From Bettongia penicillata ogilbyi (lineage: Eukaryota > Chordata > Mammalia > Diprotodontia > Potoroidae), in assembly GCA_023548195.1 (NCBI GenBank), contig JAJHZJ010000418.1, positions 1,151,520-1,215,519 of the forward strand: 64,000 nucleotides of DNA, in the 5' to 3' direction. The number at the start of each line of letters is the position of its first letter. The stretch's first letter is position 1. A program made the position numbers and the translations under genes. The notes below the pieces were generated by a model. It saw only the letters and a program-made list of their open reading frames with translations, had not been told where the DNA came from and did no database searches. This document shows, piece by piece, positions 23,346-33,829 of the stretch.

Positions 23346-24199
23346 CACTTTGTCATGGTGATGTTATTTTGTTCCTCTTTTTTTTTAATATAAATTTATT
23401 TATTTAACTTTTTACATTCATTTTCACAAAATTTTGGGTTCCAAATTTTCTCCCCATTTATCCCCTCCCCCCACCCCAATATACCAAGCATTCTAATTTC
23501 CCCTCTCACCAATATGCCCTCTCTTCTATTATCCCTCCCTTCTCTTGTCCCCATCTTCTCTTTTGCCCTGTAGGGTCAGATGACTTTCTATTCCCCATTA
23601 ACTGTATTTCTTATTTCCTAGTAGCAACAACAATACTAACCAGTTGTTCCTAAAACTTTGAGTTCCAAATTCTCCCCATCCTCCCTTCCCACCCATTCCC
23701 TTTAGGAAGGCAGGCAATTCAATATAGGCCATATCTGTGTAGTTTTGCAAATGACTTCCATAATAGTCGTGTTGTGTAAGACTAACTCTATCTCCCTCCA
23801 TTCTATCCTGCCCCCCATTGTTTCTATTCTGTCTTTTGATCCTGTCCCTCCCCGAGTGTTGACTTCAAATTGCTCCTTCCTCCCATTGCTCTCCCTACCA
23901 TCATCCCCCCCACCCTGCTTATCTCCTTCTCTCCCACTTTCCTGTATTGTAAGATAGGTTTTCATACCAAAATGAATGCATTTTATTCCTTCCTTTGTGG
24001 AATGTGATGAGAGTAAACCTCATGTTCTTTTCTCAGCTCTCCTCTTTTTCCCTCCACTAAAAAGTCTTCTGCTTGCCTCTTGAATGAGATATAATTTACC
24101 CCATTCCATTTCACCCTCTCTCCTCCCACTACATTTCTCTCTCACCATTTACCTTAATTTCTTTTGAGATATGGTCCCATCCTATTCAATTCACTCTGT

Positions 24200-24283
24200 G
24201 CTCTCTGTCTCTGTATGTGTGTGCATGTGTGTACGTGTGTGTGCGTGCACAAGTGTATATGTGTGTGTATATGTGTGTGTGTG
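24200..24283. repeat. GT/CA microsatellite inside the HAL1 3' UTR
   Basis: Interrupted GT tract. An equivalent tract lies at the same place in HAL1 copy B (58150-58232), so it came with the element. Confidence 0.85.
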
Positions 24284-24440
24284 GTCCCACCAACTACACA
24301 GATACTGAAAAATTTTAAGAGTTACAAATATTGTCTTTCCATGTAGGAATGTAAACAGTTCACCTTTGGTAAGTAAGTCCCTTCTGACTTCTCCTTGCTG
24401 TTTACTTTTTCATGCTTCTTCTCATTCTTGTGTTTGAAAG

Positions 24441-25521
24441 TCAAATTTTCTTTTCAGCTCTGGTCTTTTCATCAAGAATGCTTGAAAGTCCTAGATTTAA
24501 TTGAAAGACAATTTTTTTCCCCTGAAGTATTATACTCAGTTTAGCTGGGTAGGTGATTCTTGGTTTGAGTCCTAGTTCCTTTGACTTCTGGAATATCCTA
24601 TTCCACACCCTTCGATCCCTTAAAGTAGAAGCTGCTAGATCTTGAGTTATCCTGATTGTATTTCCACAATACTTGAATTGTTTCTTTCTAGCTGCTTGCA
24701 ATATTTTCTCCTTCACCTGGGAATTCTGGAATTTGGCCACAATGTTCCTAGGAGTTTCTCTTTTTGGATCTCTTTCAAGCAGTGATCGATGGATTCCTTC
24801 AATACTTAGTTTGCCCTCTGGTTCTAGAATCTCAGGGCAGTTTTCCTTGATAATTTTATGAAAGATGATGTCTAGGCTCTTTTTTTGATCATGGCTTTCC
24901 GGTAGTCCCATAATTTTTAAATTGTCTCTCCTGGATCTATTTTCCAGGTCAGTTGTTTTTCCAATGAGATATTTCACATTCTCTTCCATTTTTTCATTCT
25001 TTTGGTTTTGTTTGGTGATTTCTTGGTTTCTCAGAAAGTCATTAGCCTCCATCTGTTCCATTCTAGTTTTGAAAGAACTATTTTCTTCAGTGAGCTTTTG
25101 AACCTCCCTTTCCATTTGGCTAATTCTGCTTTTGAATGCATTCTTCTCCTCATTGGCTTTTTGAACCTCTTTTGCCAATTGAGTGAGCCTATTTTTCAAG
25201 GTATTATTTTCGGGTCTCCTTTACCAGGGTATTGACCCATTTTTCATGCTTTTCTTGCATCTCTCTCATTTGTCTTCCCAGTTTTTCCTCCACCTGTCTA
25301 ACTTGATTTTCAAAATCCTTTTTGAGTTCTTCCATGCCCTGAGCCCATTGGATATCTATTTCGGATGTTTGGGGTACAGAGGCCTTGGTTTCTATGTCTT
25401 TCCCTGATGGTAAGCATTGTTCCTCATCATGAGAAATGAAAGGCAGGAACATCGGTTCCCCAAGAAAGTACCTTTCTTTGGTCTTATTTTTCTTCCCTTT
25501 TCTGGGCATTTTCCCAGCCAT
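24441..25521 (-). pseudogene. HAL1 A ORF1 protein, one frameshift
   Basis: L1 ORF1-type RNA chaperone. Start MAGKMPRKGKKNK at 25521 matches the start region of copy B. N-terminal basic stretch, then a long coiled coil (VEEKLGRQMREMQEKHEK; LAKEVQKANEEKNAFKSR; QMEREVQKLTEENSSFK), then the RRM (NLKIMGLPESHDQKK, CPEILEPEG) and the C-terminal domain (RDPKRETPRNIVAKF, VKEKILQAARKKQFKY, IRITQDLAASTLRDRR). Total about 357 residues, the usual ORF1 size. About 14 bases present in copy B are missing near 25210, which shifts the frame; the rest is open to its stop. Confidence 0.85.
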
Positions 25522-25524
25522 TTA

Positions 25525-26128
25525 CTTGACTTCTGAGATTCTTCTCCACCCCCACCTCACTAGTGCTTAGGGTCTGAGATTCAAATGCTACTCCCCAGCC
25601 TCAGGGCTTTCAGCGGCAGGCGGGGCTGCTGTTCAATGTGAGCTTAAGTTGTGGTGGTCAGGTGGGGGCAGGGGGTTTATGCAGAGATCTTCAGTAATGG
25701 GGCAGAGCTCCTGCCTGCTCCGGGAGCACCACTGCCTCTGCTACTGCCTTTCAAGGGGGCCTGAGCTATGGAGACACCCCGCTCCCCTCTCAGTCAGCCC
25801 AGAAGTCTCTCTCACTGACCTGTAGCGCCTATGGGTGGAGGGACCTTTGCAGCCGCTGGAGGTGCTGTCCCTGAAGCCTGCTCTGATCTGCTCCTCTCGG
25901 GACCATGCGGCCAGGGCAGGGCTGGGCTGTGCTGTCCAGTGTGCAACAGACCTTTGGGGTCGGTTTTTCAGGGCTCTCTGGAACGGAAATCTCCTCCGCT
26001 CTGTTGCTGTGCGGCTTACACTGCTCCAGAATTTGTGGAGAGTTCTTTTTACAGGAAATTTATGGGCTGTGGGTTTGGAGCTAGCATATGTGAGTCTTTC
26101 TACTCTGCCATCTTGGCTCCTCCCATCC
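25525..26128 (-). other. HAL1 A 5' UTR
   Basis: GC-rich leader with many CpG and CTG-rich blocks, matching the leader of copy B at 59470-60212. Internal promoter function is known for L1 leaders and is presumed here. Overlapping frames of up to 142 codons on both strands are composition effects; they are not in the same frame in the two copies. Confidence 0.7.
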
Positions 26129-26351
26129 ATTTTGGTCCTCTTTGAAAAAGGAAGGACAACAACCAAAAAAACCTCACTAACCCCACCAACACATTTTATA
26201 GTCTATCCATGTCTTTTTAACCAGTGCAATTCTTGTTCATGTTTTTCCACAAATGCTGGGTAGAAGACATTCTTTTCTTCTTTGAATTTTCTTTTGTTCC
26301 ACCCCCCAAACCACCTCCAATTCCCCCCTCCAACATTTTAGAAATTTCATT

Positions 26352-26851
26352 GTAGCACCTGACTTGGTGTAATGTAAATAATCCCAGAGAGTTAAAGATC
26401 TTCCCCACCCTTTAATAGGCCTCAAGTGGAGCCCATTAAGGGATGCTTGATTAGGGGAGGCTTGTTTTGTAGGAAGGCCCACTGGGTCACCAAGGTCCTA
26501 ATGCTCTCCAGCTCTGAAAAGTGTATATATACTCTGAAGAAAGGTTTTTCTTTGAGGTTTACTCTTTAGAAGGTTCAACTTTGAAAACCCAGATGTTGCT
26601 GCCTCTCTCTGGTAACTATATATGTAATGGTCACACAGTTGGATCTATCTGTTGATCTGTGATGTATATGTTGTTTGTTGTCAGACAGAAGCTGTGTCTG
26701 TTGGCCTTTATTTCTCTGCTTATATTTTCTTTGTTGGTATATGTGATTAAAGAAGATTGTTGGTCCCTCAACAGTTGCTTCTTTTAGAAAACCAGATCTA
26801 AGAACTTGTGCTAGCTGGCCATCCTGGATGTGTGAGGGTGCTTGCTGTTAC
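26352..26851 (+). mobile_element. Solo LTR of an endogenous retrovirus-like element
   Basis: A 0.5-kb unit related to the minus-strand unit at 28165-28760. Shared parts: GCTTGATTAGGGGAGG, a TATA-like box (TATATATA at 26523-26530) followed by CTCTGA, AACCCAGATGTTG, CTCTCTCTGGTAA, and an ATTAAA polyadenylation signal at 26746-26751. Possible ends are TGTAGCACC and TGTTACA. No internal retroviral sequence lies beside it. Exact ends and class (ERVL-like?) are uncertain. Confidence 0.55.
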
Positions 26852-26867
26852 ACTGGGAAGGAAGACA

Positions 26868-27035
26868 GTATGGCAATAGTGGAAAGAAAACTGGACTTAT
26901 AAAGAAAGGAAGAGAAATTCAGTCCTGATTCTTCTGCTTGCTATTGGACCTAACCCTGCCTGAGTTTCAGTTACATTATTGGTAAAATGAAGAGTTTACA
27001 TTCCTAAAATCCCTTCTGACCTTATGTCTGTAATG
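26868..27035 (+). mobile_element. MIR3-type SINE
   Basis: 'atggcaatagtggaaagaaa', 'attattggtaaaatgaagag' and 'aaaatcccttctgaccttat' follow the family order. Confidence 0.65.
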
Positions 27036-27164
27036 TGTAATCCTATATCTTTGTTGCCCATGCACTATCCTTTGAAGCTGACCTGTGGAACAGAAGCTTG
27101 AGTATAATTTGAGGTAAAACTCTGCAAAGTTCTTGGTCTCATGTACATAAATATGACTCTGGGC

Positions 27165-27295
27165 CATTAGCCTATCAGCTCATTGAGAGCAGGGGCTGGG
27201 TTTTTTTGTTTGTTTTATTTTTAGTTAACTTTTTTTTCCCCAGAACTCAGAAAAGCAATCAGCACATAGTAGGCACTGGATACATGTGGTTGACT
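27165..27295 (+). mobile_element. L2 LINE 3' end
   Basis: 'cagctcattgagagcagggg' and 'agcacatagtaggcactgga' mark the sense L2 end. Confidence 0.7.
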
Positions 27296-27324
27296 AGCTT
27301 GTTAAGTAATGAAACACAAGCTCT

Positions 27325-27535
27325 TGTTTGTTGTTGACCCCATTTGGGACCCCATTTGGCAAAGATACTGGAGTGATTTGCCATTTCCTCCTCTAGCTCA
27401 TTTTACATATAAGGAAACTGAGGCAAATAGGGTTAAATAGGCCCAGGGTCACATAAGTAGGAAGTGCCTGAAGCTAAATATGAATTCAGACCCTCCTGAC
27501 TCCAGGCCCAGCACTCTATCTACTGGGCAACAACC
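27325..27535 (-). mobile_element. Marsupial tRNA-type SINE
   Basis: Antisense copy: 'gcaaagatactggagtgatt', 'tcattttacatataaggaaa', 'actccaggcccagcactcta'. 27536-27875 beyond it is unassigned. Confidence 0.85.
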
Positions 27536-27879
27536 AATGGGCAGTAAGTCTGTTTGGAGACATACAGCAGTATTCTTCATTTCCCAACCAAAAACACTCT
27601 TATGTACTCCTCCATCATGGCCCAGGAATCTCTTCATTTCACAAGATCGCTTTAGCCCTGGAAATCACTCCTAGTCACCCTCTACTCCTGAGGCCCCTCA
27701 CTTTGAGTGGAAAGTAGAGAGCCCTCCCCAGAACCTCCATTTAAGGAGGGAGCCCAAGACAGCTTTCTCTTCATTTCCCTCCAGTCTGAACTCCTCTGGA
27801 GTTCTTCTTCATTTCCCCGCCTCTCCTCCTTTCATTTTCCTTTAGTGGGTTGTCTGCCTTCATTAGAATGGAAGGGATT

Positions 27880-28000
27880 GCATTAGAGGTCAGGGATTGC
27901 TTGTTTTCTCCTTTTTTGTGTGTTCTCAGTCATTAAGAGTGCTTAGCTCATAGTAGGCACTTAAATATTAATTGACTGACTGACCAAGTGGGTTTCAGTA
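27880..28000 (+). mobile_element. L2 LINE 3' end
   Basis: 'gaggtcagggattgcttgtt' and 'gctcatagtaggcacttaaa', then a TTGACTGACTGAC end. Confidence 0.65.
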
Positions 28001-28164
28001 GTAACAGTAGTGTAACAGTAGTAACTTTTGTAGTAACAGTAACTCTTGAAGATCATCTATTATATTTAAGGGGGTTACAATTTGTATCCGTGGAGACATA
28101 TCTATAATAATGGAATCGCAGATCCTTGAAGTAAATTAATTATTTGACTGTATCAGTAAGCATT

Positions 28165-28760
28165 CCAACATACACTAGTAGGACAGCTTACTACAACAGG
28201 TTCTTAGATCTGCATTCATAAAAGGAAAGGCAACTTTTGAGGGGTTAGCAATCACTTTAATCAAGCACATGTATCAATCCTTTAACCAAGTACATTATCA
28301 TTCACCTATTTCAGGGGAGTGGGCACCTCAAACTTCATAGAAAATACAGATAAATTAAAAGTCAACAGACATGCTTCCAAAATGTCTGAACATAATTCAA
28401 CAGACAACTGTATGACCATAATTACCAGAGAGAGAAGCACAACATCTGGGTTCTTCAACCTGAGGGTGGGACTTCTTAAAGAGGCTTCCCAGAGTCCTCA
28501 TCTGGCCAAATAAACACCTCCAATCAGTAACCCCCAAAGTAAAACCTCACTCTCAGAGTATTTATACACTTTTTAGAGTCAGGGGCATAAACCTTTGACT
28601 TAGTGCCTCAACAGAAAAAAACAACAGGTACTTGGGACCCTCCTACAGAACAACTCCCCTAATCAAACTTCCCATAATTGGTAGGCACGATCAATGAGAG
28701 GGAAAGATCCTCCTCAGTCACATTCAAAGAGGCATTATACTTCTTGATTATACTAAAACA
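28165..28760 (-). mobile_element. Solo LTR, same family as 26352-26851, opposite strand
   Basis: On the minus strand it repeats the landmarks of the first LTR in the same order: TTTGATTAGGGGAG, TATAAATACTCTGA (TATA box near 28559-28566), AACCCAGATGTTG, TCTCTCTCTGGTAA, an ATTAAA signal at 28256-28261, then AGATCTAAGAACC. The copies are clearly diverged, so they are old. No gag, pol or env sequence lies between the two. Confidence 0.55.
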
Positions 28761-28895
28761 AACAAAACAGCAAAAGTACCTACTTTACTTGCCATTACAT
28801 TGAGAGAAAAAGCCTTTTTTTAAATAACTAAAATCTTATGCAATAAAACTTTCCTGATATATATTAATTAGAACATTAAATCTATATTATGGCAT

Positions 28896-29270
28896 TTAAA
28901 AATAAATATAATGTATTTATTTTTCACTTCTCAATATTCACTTCTACAGGAATTTGAATTCAAAATTTTCTCCCCATCTCTCCCTACCCCCTACCCCAGG
29001 ACAGCATGCATCCCATCCCTTCTATTACCCCCCCCTTCTCTTTTCCTGTAGGGCAAAATAGATTTCTCTAACCCATTGCTTGTACATCTTATTTTTCAGG
29101 TGCATGCTAAAACAATTTTTAAAATTCATTATTAAAGCTTTGAGTTCTATATTCTCTCCCTTCTTCCCTCTCCACCCACCCTTATTGAGAAAACAAGCAA
29201 TTCAATATAGGTCATATATAAAACACTTTATTATGGCATACTTTGAAAGAAAATTATTTCATTACTATTA
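28896..29270 (-). mobile_element. L1/HAL1 3' UTR fragment
   Basis: Antisense end as in both HAL1 copies: 'aaaattttctccccatctct', 'ttttcctgtagggcaaaata', 'gctttgagttctatattctc', 'caattcaatataggtcatat'. It is more diverged than copies A and B. 29271-29765 after it is unassigned. Confidence 0.7.
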
Positions 29271-29769
29271 ACTGTTAACCATTAACTTATCCCATCATGC
29301 AGTAGGGAGTAGTAGTCATTCAGTCAATACCTATCCAATTGAATTTAATGTAATTATACCAGTTATTTTAATTAGAAAAAAGTACTTTCAAGTAGAGGTC
29401 CTTGGGAATTTGCTTTAATGAATGCCAAAAATAATTTATAATTAACATATTAATTATAAATGGTAATTCAGTGATTGAAATAGTTTGTTCAGTTAAACGT
29501 CTCTACAATCTCATTTATCTTATTCATTTGTTTGGCAGCTCTTTTCTTCAGAGATAGGACAAAAGTACTTCACCTCAACCAGTACCTAGTTGGTCTGAAA
29601 TTCTCACAGAACACAGAAATGCAATAGCTCCCAGGTGCCTCAGAAAGCCTGAAAGTAAAGTCACTTCATTTTCTTATTCAAATTAATTTACCTTTGAATC
29701 TATCATCCCTATAGATCCACTGAAGACAGAATTTGAGATTCTGCTCTTTTCATTCGTTGTCTAATTAGA

Positions 29770-30400
29770 ATCACATAATCACACAATTTCATGGTTGGAA
29801 GATACTTCAGCATCCCTGTAGTCCAAATCATTCCAGAAGAATTCTCTCTACAACATATCTGACAAGTAGTAGTCTAATCTTTAGTTGAAGAACTCCAGTG
29901 GTAGAAGAAAGGGAAAGAATCATCACATCCTAAGGCAACTCATTCTACTTTGGGGTTAGCCAAGTAGTGCAGTGGGTGAAGCACGAACTTGGAGTCAGGA
30001 AAACCTAAGTTCAAATCCAGCTACTAGTTTTGACCTTTGGTATGTTATTTAACCTGTCTGTCTCAGTTTCCTTATCTGTTAAATTGGCTTAATAATATCA
30101 TCTACCTCCTAAGGTTGTTGTGAGAATAAATTGAGGTGATATTTGTAAAGTATTTTGCAAACCTTAAAATTCTACAGGAATATTAACTGTTATTATTTTG
30201 GAAAGCTCTGATTTTTAGGGAGTTTTTTTCCCCCTTTTTCCTTGTACTTCCTAAATTACAGTCTTTGCAAAGTTCACCTTCTGCTCCTAAATCAGTCTTC
30301 TGGGGTGAAATGGAACTATTCTAATTCTTCATCCCTATGGTAGTCCTTCAGATTTTTGAAGATAACAGTGAGACCTACTTCCTCCTCCTCCTTTTCCTCC
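29770..30400 (-). mobile_element. CR1/L3 LINE fragment, split by a MAR1 SINE
   Basis: Antisense CR1-clade ORF2 end: 'tagttgaagaactccagtgg', 'taaggcaactcattctactt', then after the SINE 'ggaaagctctgatttttagg', 'cagatttttgaagataacag'. Very old; no frame remains. Confidence 0.6.
29952..30199 (+). mobile_element. MAR1/MIR-type SINE
   Basis: Sense copy: 'ttagccaagtagtgcagtgg', 'ttccttatctgttaaattgg', 'cctaaggttgttgtgagaat', 'aagtattttgcaaacc'. Inserted in the CR1/L3 fragment. Confidence 0.8.
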
Positions 30401-30469
30401 ACACAAATACAATAAATTTTTGACTTCCCATTTGGCTATTCATAAGTTCCAGTCAGTTGGGTTAATAGA

Positions 30470-30600
30470 TGGTCTGCCCCTCATTTTATAGGTAAGACTA
30501 CTGAGACCTACAGAGGTGAAATGGTTTGTGCAGGACTAGAATTCAGGTCTTATTGCTCCTACCTCAGTGCTTTCTCTGCTATCTACAAGGATCACACTGC
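30470..30600 (-). mobile_element. MIR SINE fragment
   Basis: Antisense: 'cctcattttataggtaagac' and 'aattcaggtcttattgctcc'. Confidence 0.6.
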
Positions 30601-30619
30601 TCCTGAAATTGTGAAGTAC

Positions 30620-31250
30620 AATTTAATAGGTCTTTATTGACTCTTTTCCCTTAAAAAATGAAATAGCCCTTTTGCATGAAGTTGGGTTTTTTCCAACATA
30701 TAAATCTACCTCCAAAGTTCACCTTGGGGGTTTGAAAAGACTCTACCCCTCGTAATGAGATAGAAAAGCTATTCATTATTGAAAGTTAATGTTCTTGATG
30801 GGAATAGAGTGCCAAGCAATTAACACCTTGTAAACTTGATTAACTGCTGAAACACTCCTGGGTGCTAAAGAATACATTTAATATACAGACATTCAAGACC
30901 ATAACCATCTATTTGATTACAAGGCCAAGAGACAAAACAATGTCTAAATTATACCTGTAAAATAATCACCATTGGACTGTTTCCTTCATCATCTTACCTT
31001 TGTGATTAAGGGACTTGGAGATGTTTTGCACCTTCTTGTTTGAAGTCTCTAGAGGATGCTAGCTTCAAAATGAGCAATGGAAGGTGAGAAGAAATTATCT
31101 TCTTAAGGCAATTAGGCAAACAATTGCTTAATTTTATTGCTGACATGAAGAAATGGCTGTCTCAGAGACACCAGGAGGCATCCATCAGGCTAAGTGCCGA
31201 TTAAGAAGGTAGGAAAATGAGAGAGCCAGCAGTTCTCACAGAATTTAACT
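30620..31250. promoter_or_regulatory. Candidate conserved non-coding element
   Basis: A repeat-free stretch with several TAAT/ATTA homeodomain-type cores, for example CAATTAACACC, TTGATTAACTG and CAATTAGGCAAACAATTG, packed between 30800 and 31150. The texture is that of a vertebrate developmental enhancer. This is a visual judgement; no alignment was possible. Confidence 0.3.
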
Positions 31251-31700
31251 TTTAGATTAGAAAGAACAACTGAGTTTTCCCTACAAATTCTTCAATTTTT
31301 CAGTGACTCTCCTGAATGGACTTTTAGAGACTGATCTTTAACCCCGCCTCTGGGGGAATTAATCCACCCAGTTTTGGGACTCTCCTCAGGCAGAATTGTC
31401 CTGGATTGGAGGGTGAGTGAGCTGGTCCTCACCCCAGTCATCCATGTCTATCTAGCCCCAGACAATGTTTCAGTCCCTTTAGCAAGATATCAGGACCTAG
31501 CCATCACAGGAAGAGTGCCATCTGTCCTTATACTGTGTGTGTACTACCCTTTCTATCCTTTCCTTGATCCTTCTGATACTTCTTGCTCAGGTGACAATAA
31601 TTAAATAGGTATTGCCCTTACTACTAGAAAGGAGTGAGAATCTATTGTTTTATAATTCTACTCACAATTCTTGGTGTTGCAGAGACTGAAACGTGGACAA
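31251..31700. other. Unassigned sequence
   Basis: No gene or named repeat. A 76-codon plus-strand frame (31374-31604) has no recognisable features. Confidence 0.4.
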
Positions 31701-31704
31701 ACCC

Positions 31705-31935
31705 GAAGCATGATATAGTGTGAAAAAATCATTAGATCTGGAGTCAGAGGACCTGGTTTCAGATTTTTGCTTCTGATACTACTTGTATGACTTCAGGCAA
31801 GTTTCTTAACCCTCTTTTACTTCACTTTCCCTATTTGTAAAATGAGATTTTATGAGATGGTTAGAATGACAAGTCAACTAGAGATGATATGGTGTCTGAA
31901 TTTCCTTCTGGCTCTACATTTACCATCCTGTGATC
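31705..31935 (+). mobile_element. MIR3-type SINE
   Basis: 'tctggagtcagaggacctgg', 'ttcaggcaagtttcttaacc', 'tttccttctggctctacatt'. Confidence 0.75.
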
Positions 31936-32067
31936 TGTGCTGATTAATAGAATAGTGTCACACTGGATAGAGTAGCTGTGTGTTATGGAGCTATGTCCTA
32001 TAAAATACTTTTGTTAATGATTCGATGAGGGCATGGATGGGCAGCACGTAATGTCAAATAGAATATT

Positions 32068-32225
32068 GGTTGGTTGGTTGTTGTCCTTTGTCTTTGAAGA
32101 GGACCAAAATGACATCACCATGATAAAGTGAAATTTCAGTGTGTCTGACTGTGGCTGATCAGACCAGTATGAGCTCGGAATGCTCTACCACAGGCTGGGC
32201 ACAGATAGTCCTTGTGAATATTTGG
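32068..32225 (-). mobile_element. RTE LINE 3' end
   Basis: Antisense RTE end: starts with TTGGTTGGTTGTTGTCC (complement of the AACAACC tail), then 'gaagaggaccaaaatgacat' and 'gtggctgatcagaccagtat'. Seems to interrupt an older MIR. Confidence 0.8.
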
Positions 32226-32234
32226 GGTGAATGT

Positions 32235-32455
32235 TAAACTTGCATTGGAAAGCCTGGGTTCAAATGCAGCATCTAGCACTTTCTAAGTGTTTGACTACAG
32301 ACAAGTCACTCAATCTCTCTGAATCCTAGTTTCTTAACCTGTAAAACTGGGATAATCATAGGTATGGTATTTACTTCAAAATTTGTTGTGAGACTGAAAT
32401 AAGATAATGTATCAAAAAATTTTTGTAGCCTCAAAACAGTATAAATTTCAGTATT
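32235..32455 (+). mobile_element. MIR SINE
   Basis: 'tttgactacagacaagtcac', 'aacctgtaaaactgggataa', 'aatttgttgtgagactgaaa'. Confidence 0.75.
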
Positions 32456-32654
32456 AAATTTGGACATTAAAACACAGTATTATGTTTGGACATAGCATGA
32501 AGCTGAGAGGAATGGATAGCTAATGTTAGATGATAGCATCAAAATTCAAAAAGAATCTCAGATACTAGCAAATCTTAACAAGCCAAGACAGAGGACTCAG
32601 GCTTACTGAAGTTTGTGTAGTTGCTGCTGTTTTAGGAACAAATGCAAAGTCCTG

Positions 32655-32875
32655 ATATTGTCATTCAGCCATTCAGTCATATCTGACTCTTTGTGACTAT
32701 GGACCATAGCACATGAGAACAGTCCATGGGGTTTTCTGGGCAAAGATACTGGAGTGGTGTGCCATTTCCTTCTCCAGCGATTAAGGCAAACAGAAGTTGT
32801 GACTTGTCCAGGTCACAGAGCTAGTAAGTGCCTGAGGCTGGATTTGAACTGAGATCTCTCTGACTTCAGGTTGCC
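32655..32875 (-). mobile_element. Marsupial tRNA-type SINE
   Basis: Antisense copy: 'atctgactctttgtgactat', 'caaagatactggagtggtgt', 'gagctagtaagtgcctgagg'. It ends before the head, so it is 5'-truncated or eroded. Confidence 0.85.
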
Positions 32876-33033
32876 AGATAGTCATGACAAGGAGAGATTT
32901 CAGTTTGAGTGAAAACAGCCTAGCTCTTTTAGTGGATTCTGAGTGTTTCATGAATCAATAATGTAATGGGACTGACTAAAAATCTAATTCTATCTTGTAC
33001 TCATTAACAAAAGTGAAAAAGTCCAGAGTGAAT

Positions 33034-33170
33034 AAAAATATTTATTAAATGCTTATTATTTACAATATACTGTGCTAAGTACTAGCTACACAATTAGAGA
33101 AGTAGAACAATCTTGGGCTTTCAAGGCGTTCACATTTTAATGGGGAGGCAACACATGCTGTAGGCTTTAA
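33034..33170 (-). mobile_element. L2 LINE 3' end
   Basis: Antisense: 'tatttattaaatgcttatta', 'ctgtgctaagtactagctac', 'ggcgttcacattttaatggg'. Confidence 0.65.
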
Positions 33171-33177
33171 GCTGCTA

Positions 33178-33480
33178 GTCAGAGTGAGGTAATAGATCAT
33201 TTAGCTGTAGAATTGCTTCTGGCATATTGTGTCTAGTTCTGGGTGGCACATTTTAGAAGGGACTTTGACAGGTTGAAGAGAGTTCAGAAGTCCAGAAGAA
33301 GGAAATCAGGATAGTGGAAAAACTGAAAGTCATGCCTTGGATACTGGGGAAGAGAAGACTGAGAGGAGGCCTGATTGCAGTCTTTAAATACCAGAAGATT
33401 GAAAGATAAATTATTTGCATTTTGTTTTCTAAGAACCAACTGAGTAAATGTAAACAAAACAAAACAAAACATCAAAATCA
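33178..33480 (+). mobile_element. CR1/L3 LINE ORF2 C-terminal fragment
   Basis: Sense fragment. Around 33345-33400 it translates as RRLRGGLIAVFKY, close to the RRLRGDLI-VFKYLK motif of CR1-clade ORF2. Upstream 'tctagttctgggtggcacat' fits the same region. Frames are broken. Confidence 0.6.
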
Positions 33481-33709
33481 AAAAAACCCTCAAATATTTA
33501 CTCAACATAAGGAACATTTTTCTAGGAATTTGAACAACCCCAAAATGCAATAGATTGTCTTCTGAAACATTTGAGTTCTCTACCATTTGGAGTCTTAAAG
33601 TAGAATCCAATTAATGTTTTGTCACAGTAATAGACTGCATTCATACTTGCGGTAAGGATGGAACAAAAGTGCCTTCTGATCTCTTTAAACTCTTATTTTG
33701 ATGTGTAAG

Positions 33710-33828
33710 ATCATAGAATGTAGAACTGAGAAATTTCAGCAGTCATCTAGTTTACTGCCTTCATCTCAGGTAAGAAAACTGAGTTTCACATAGCTGAAGT
33801 GAGTTGTCTAAAGTTGTAAAAGTATAGT
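33710..33828 (-). mobile_element. MIR3-type SINE fragment
   Basis: Antisense: 'cagtcatctagtttactgcc' and 'aagtgagttgtctaaagttg'. Cut by the RTE that starts next. Confidence 0.65.
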
Positions 33829-33829
33829 A

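Larger units (their letters stand above)
23366..26143 (-). mobile_element. HAL1-type element A (ORF1-only L1), full length, with TSD
   Basis: Minus-strand order: 5' end GGGAGGAGCCAAGATGGCAG near 26124, GC-rich 5' UTR to about 25525, ORF1 to 24441, a 1.06-kb 3' UTR, and an A-tail at 23381. No endonuclease or RT sequence exists between ORF1 and the tail, so it is L1-like without ORF2. Target duplication: 23366-23380 and 26129-26143 match at 14 of 15 bases. It would have moved only with ORF2 protein from an L1. Confidence 0.85.
21357..26170 (+). mobile_element. RTE-clade LINE, 5'-truncated, split by HAL1
   Basis: The RTE body runs 21357-23380 and its last 27 bases reappear at 26144-26170, ending in a short AACAACC-type tail. 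The middle is displaced by the minus-strand HAL1 at 23381-26128. The RTE lacks its 5' end and endonuclease. It encodes an RT domain and the C-terminal CPICG box typical of this RTE group (listed separately). Several stops and frameshifts make it inactive. Confidence 0.85.

Noticed and set aside
24441..25521. Host coiled-coil gene
   Set aside because: The frame has the L1 ORF1 coiled coil, RRM and C-terminal domain, sits behind an L1 leader and ends in an A-tail with a target duplication.
26352..28760. One provirus with two LTRs
   Set aside because: The LTRs point in opposite directions and no retroviral genes lie between them.
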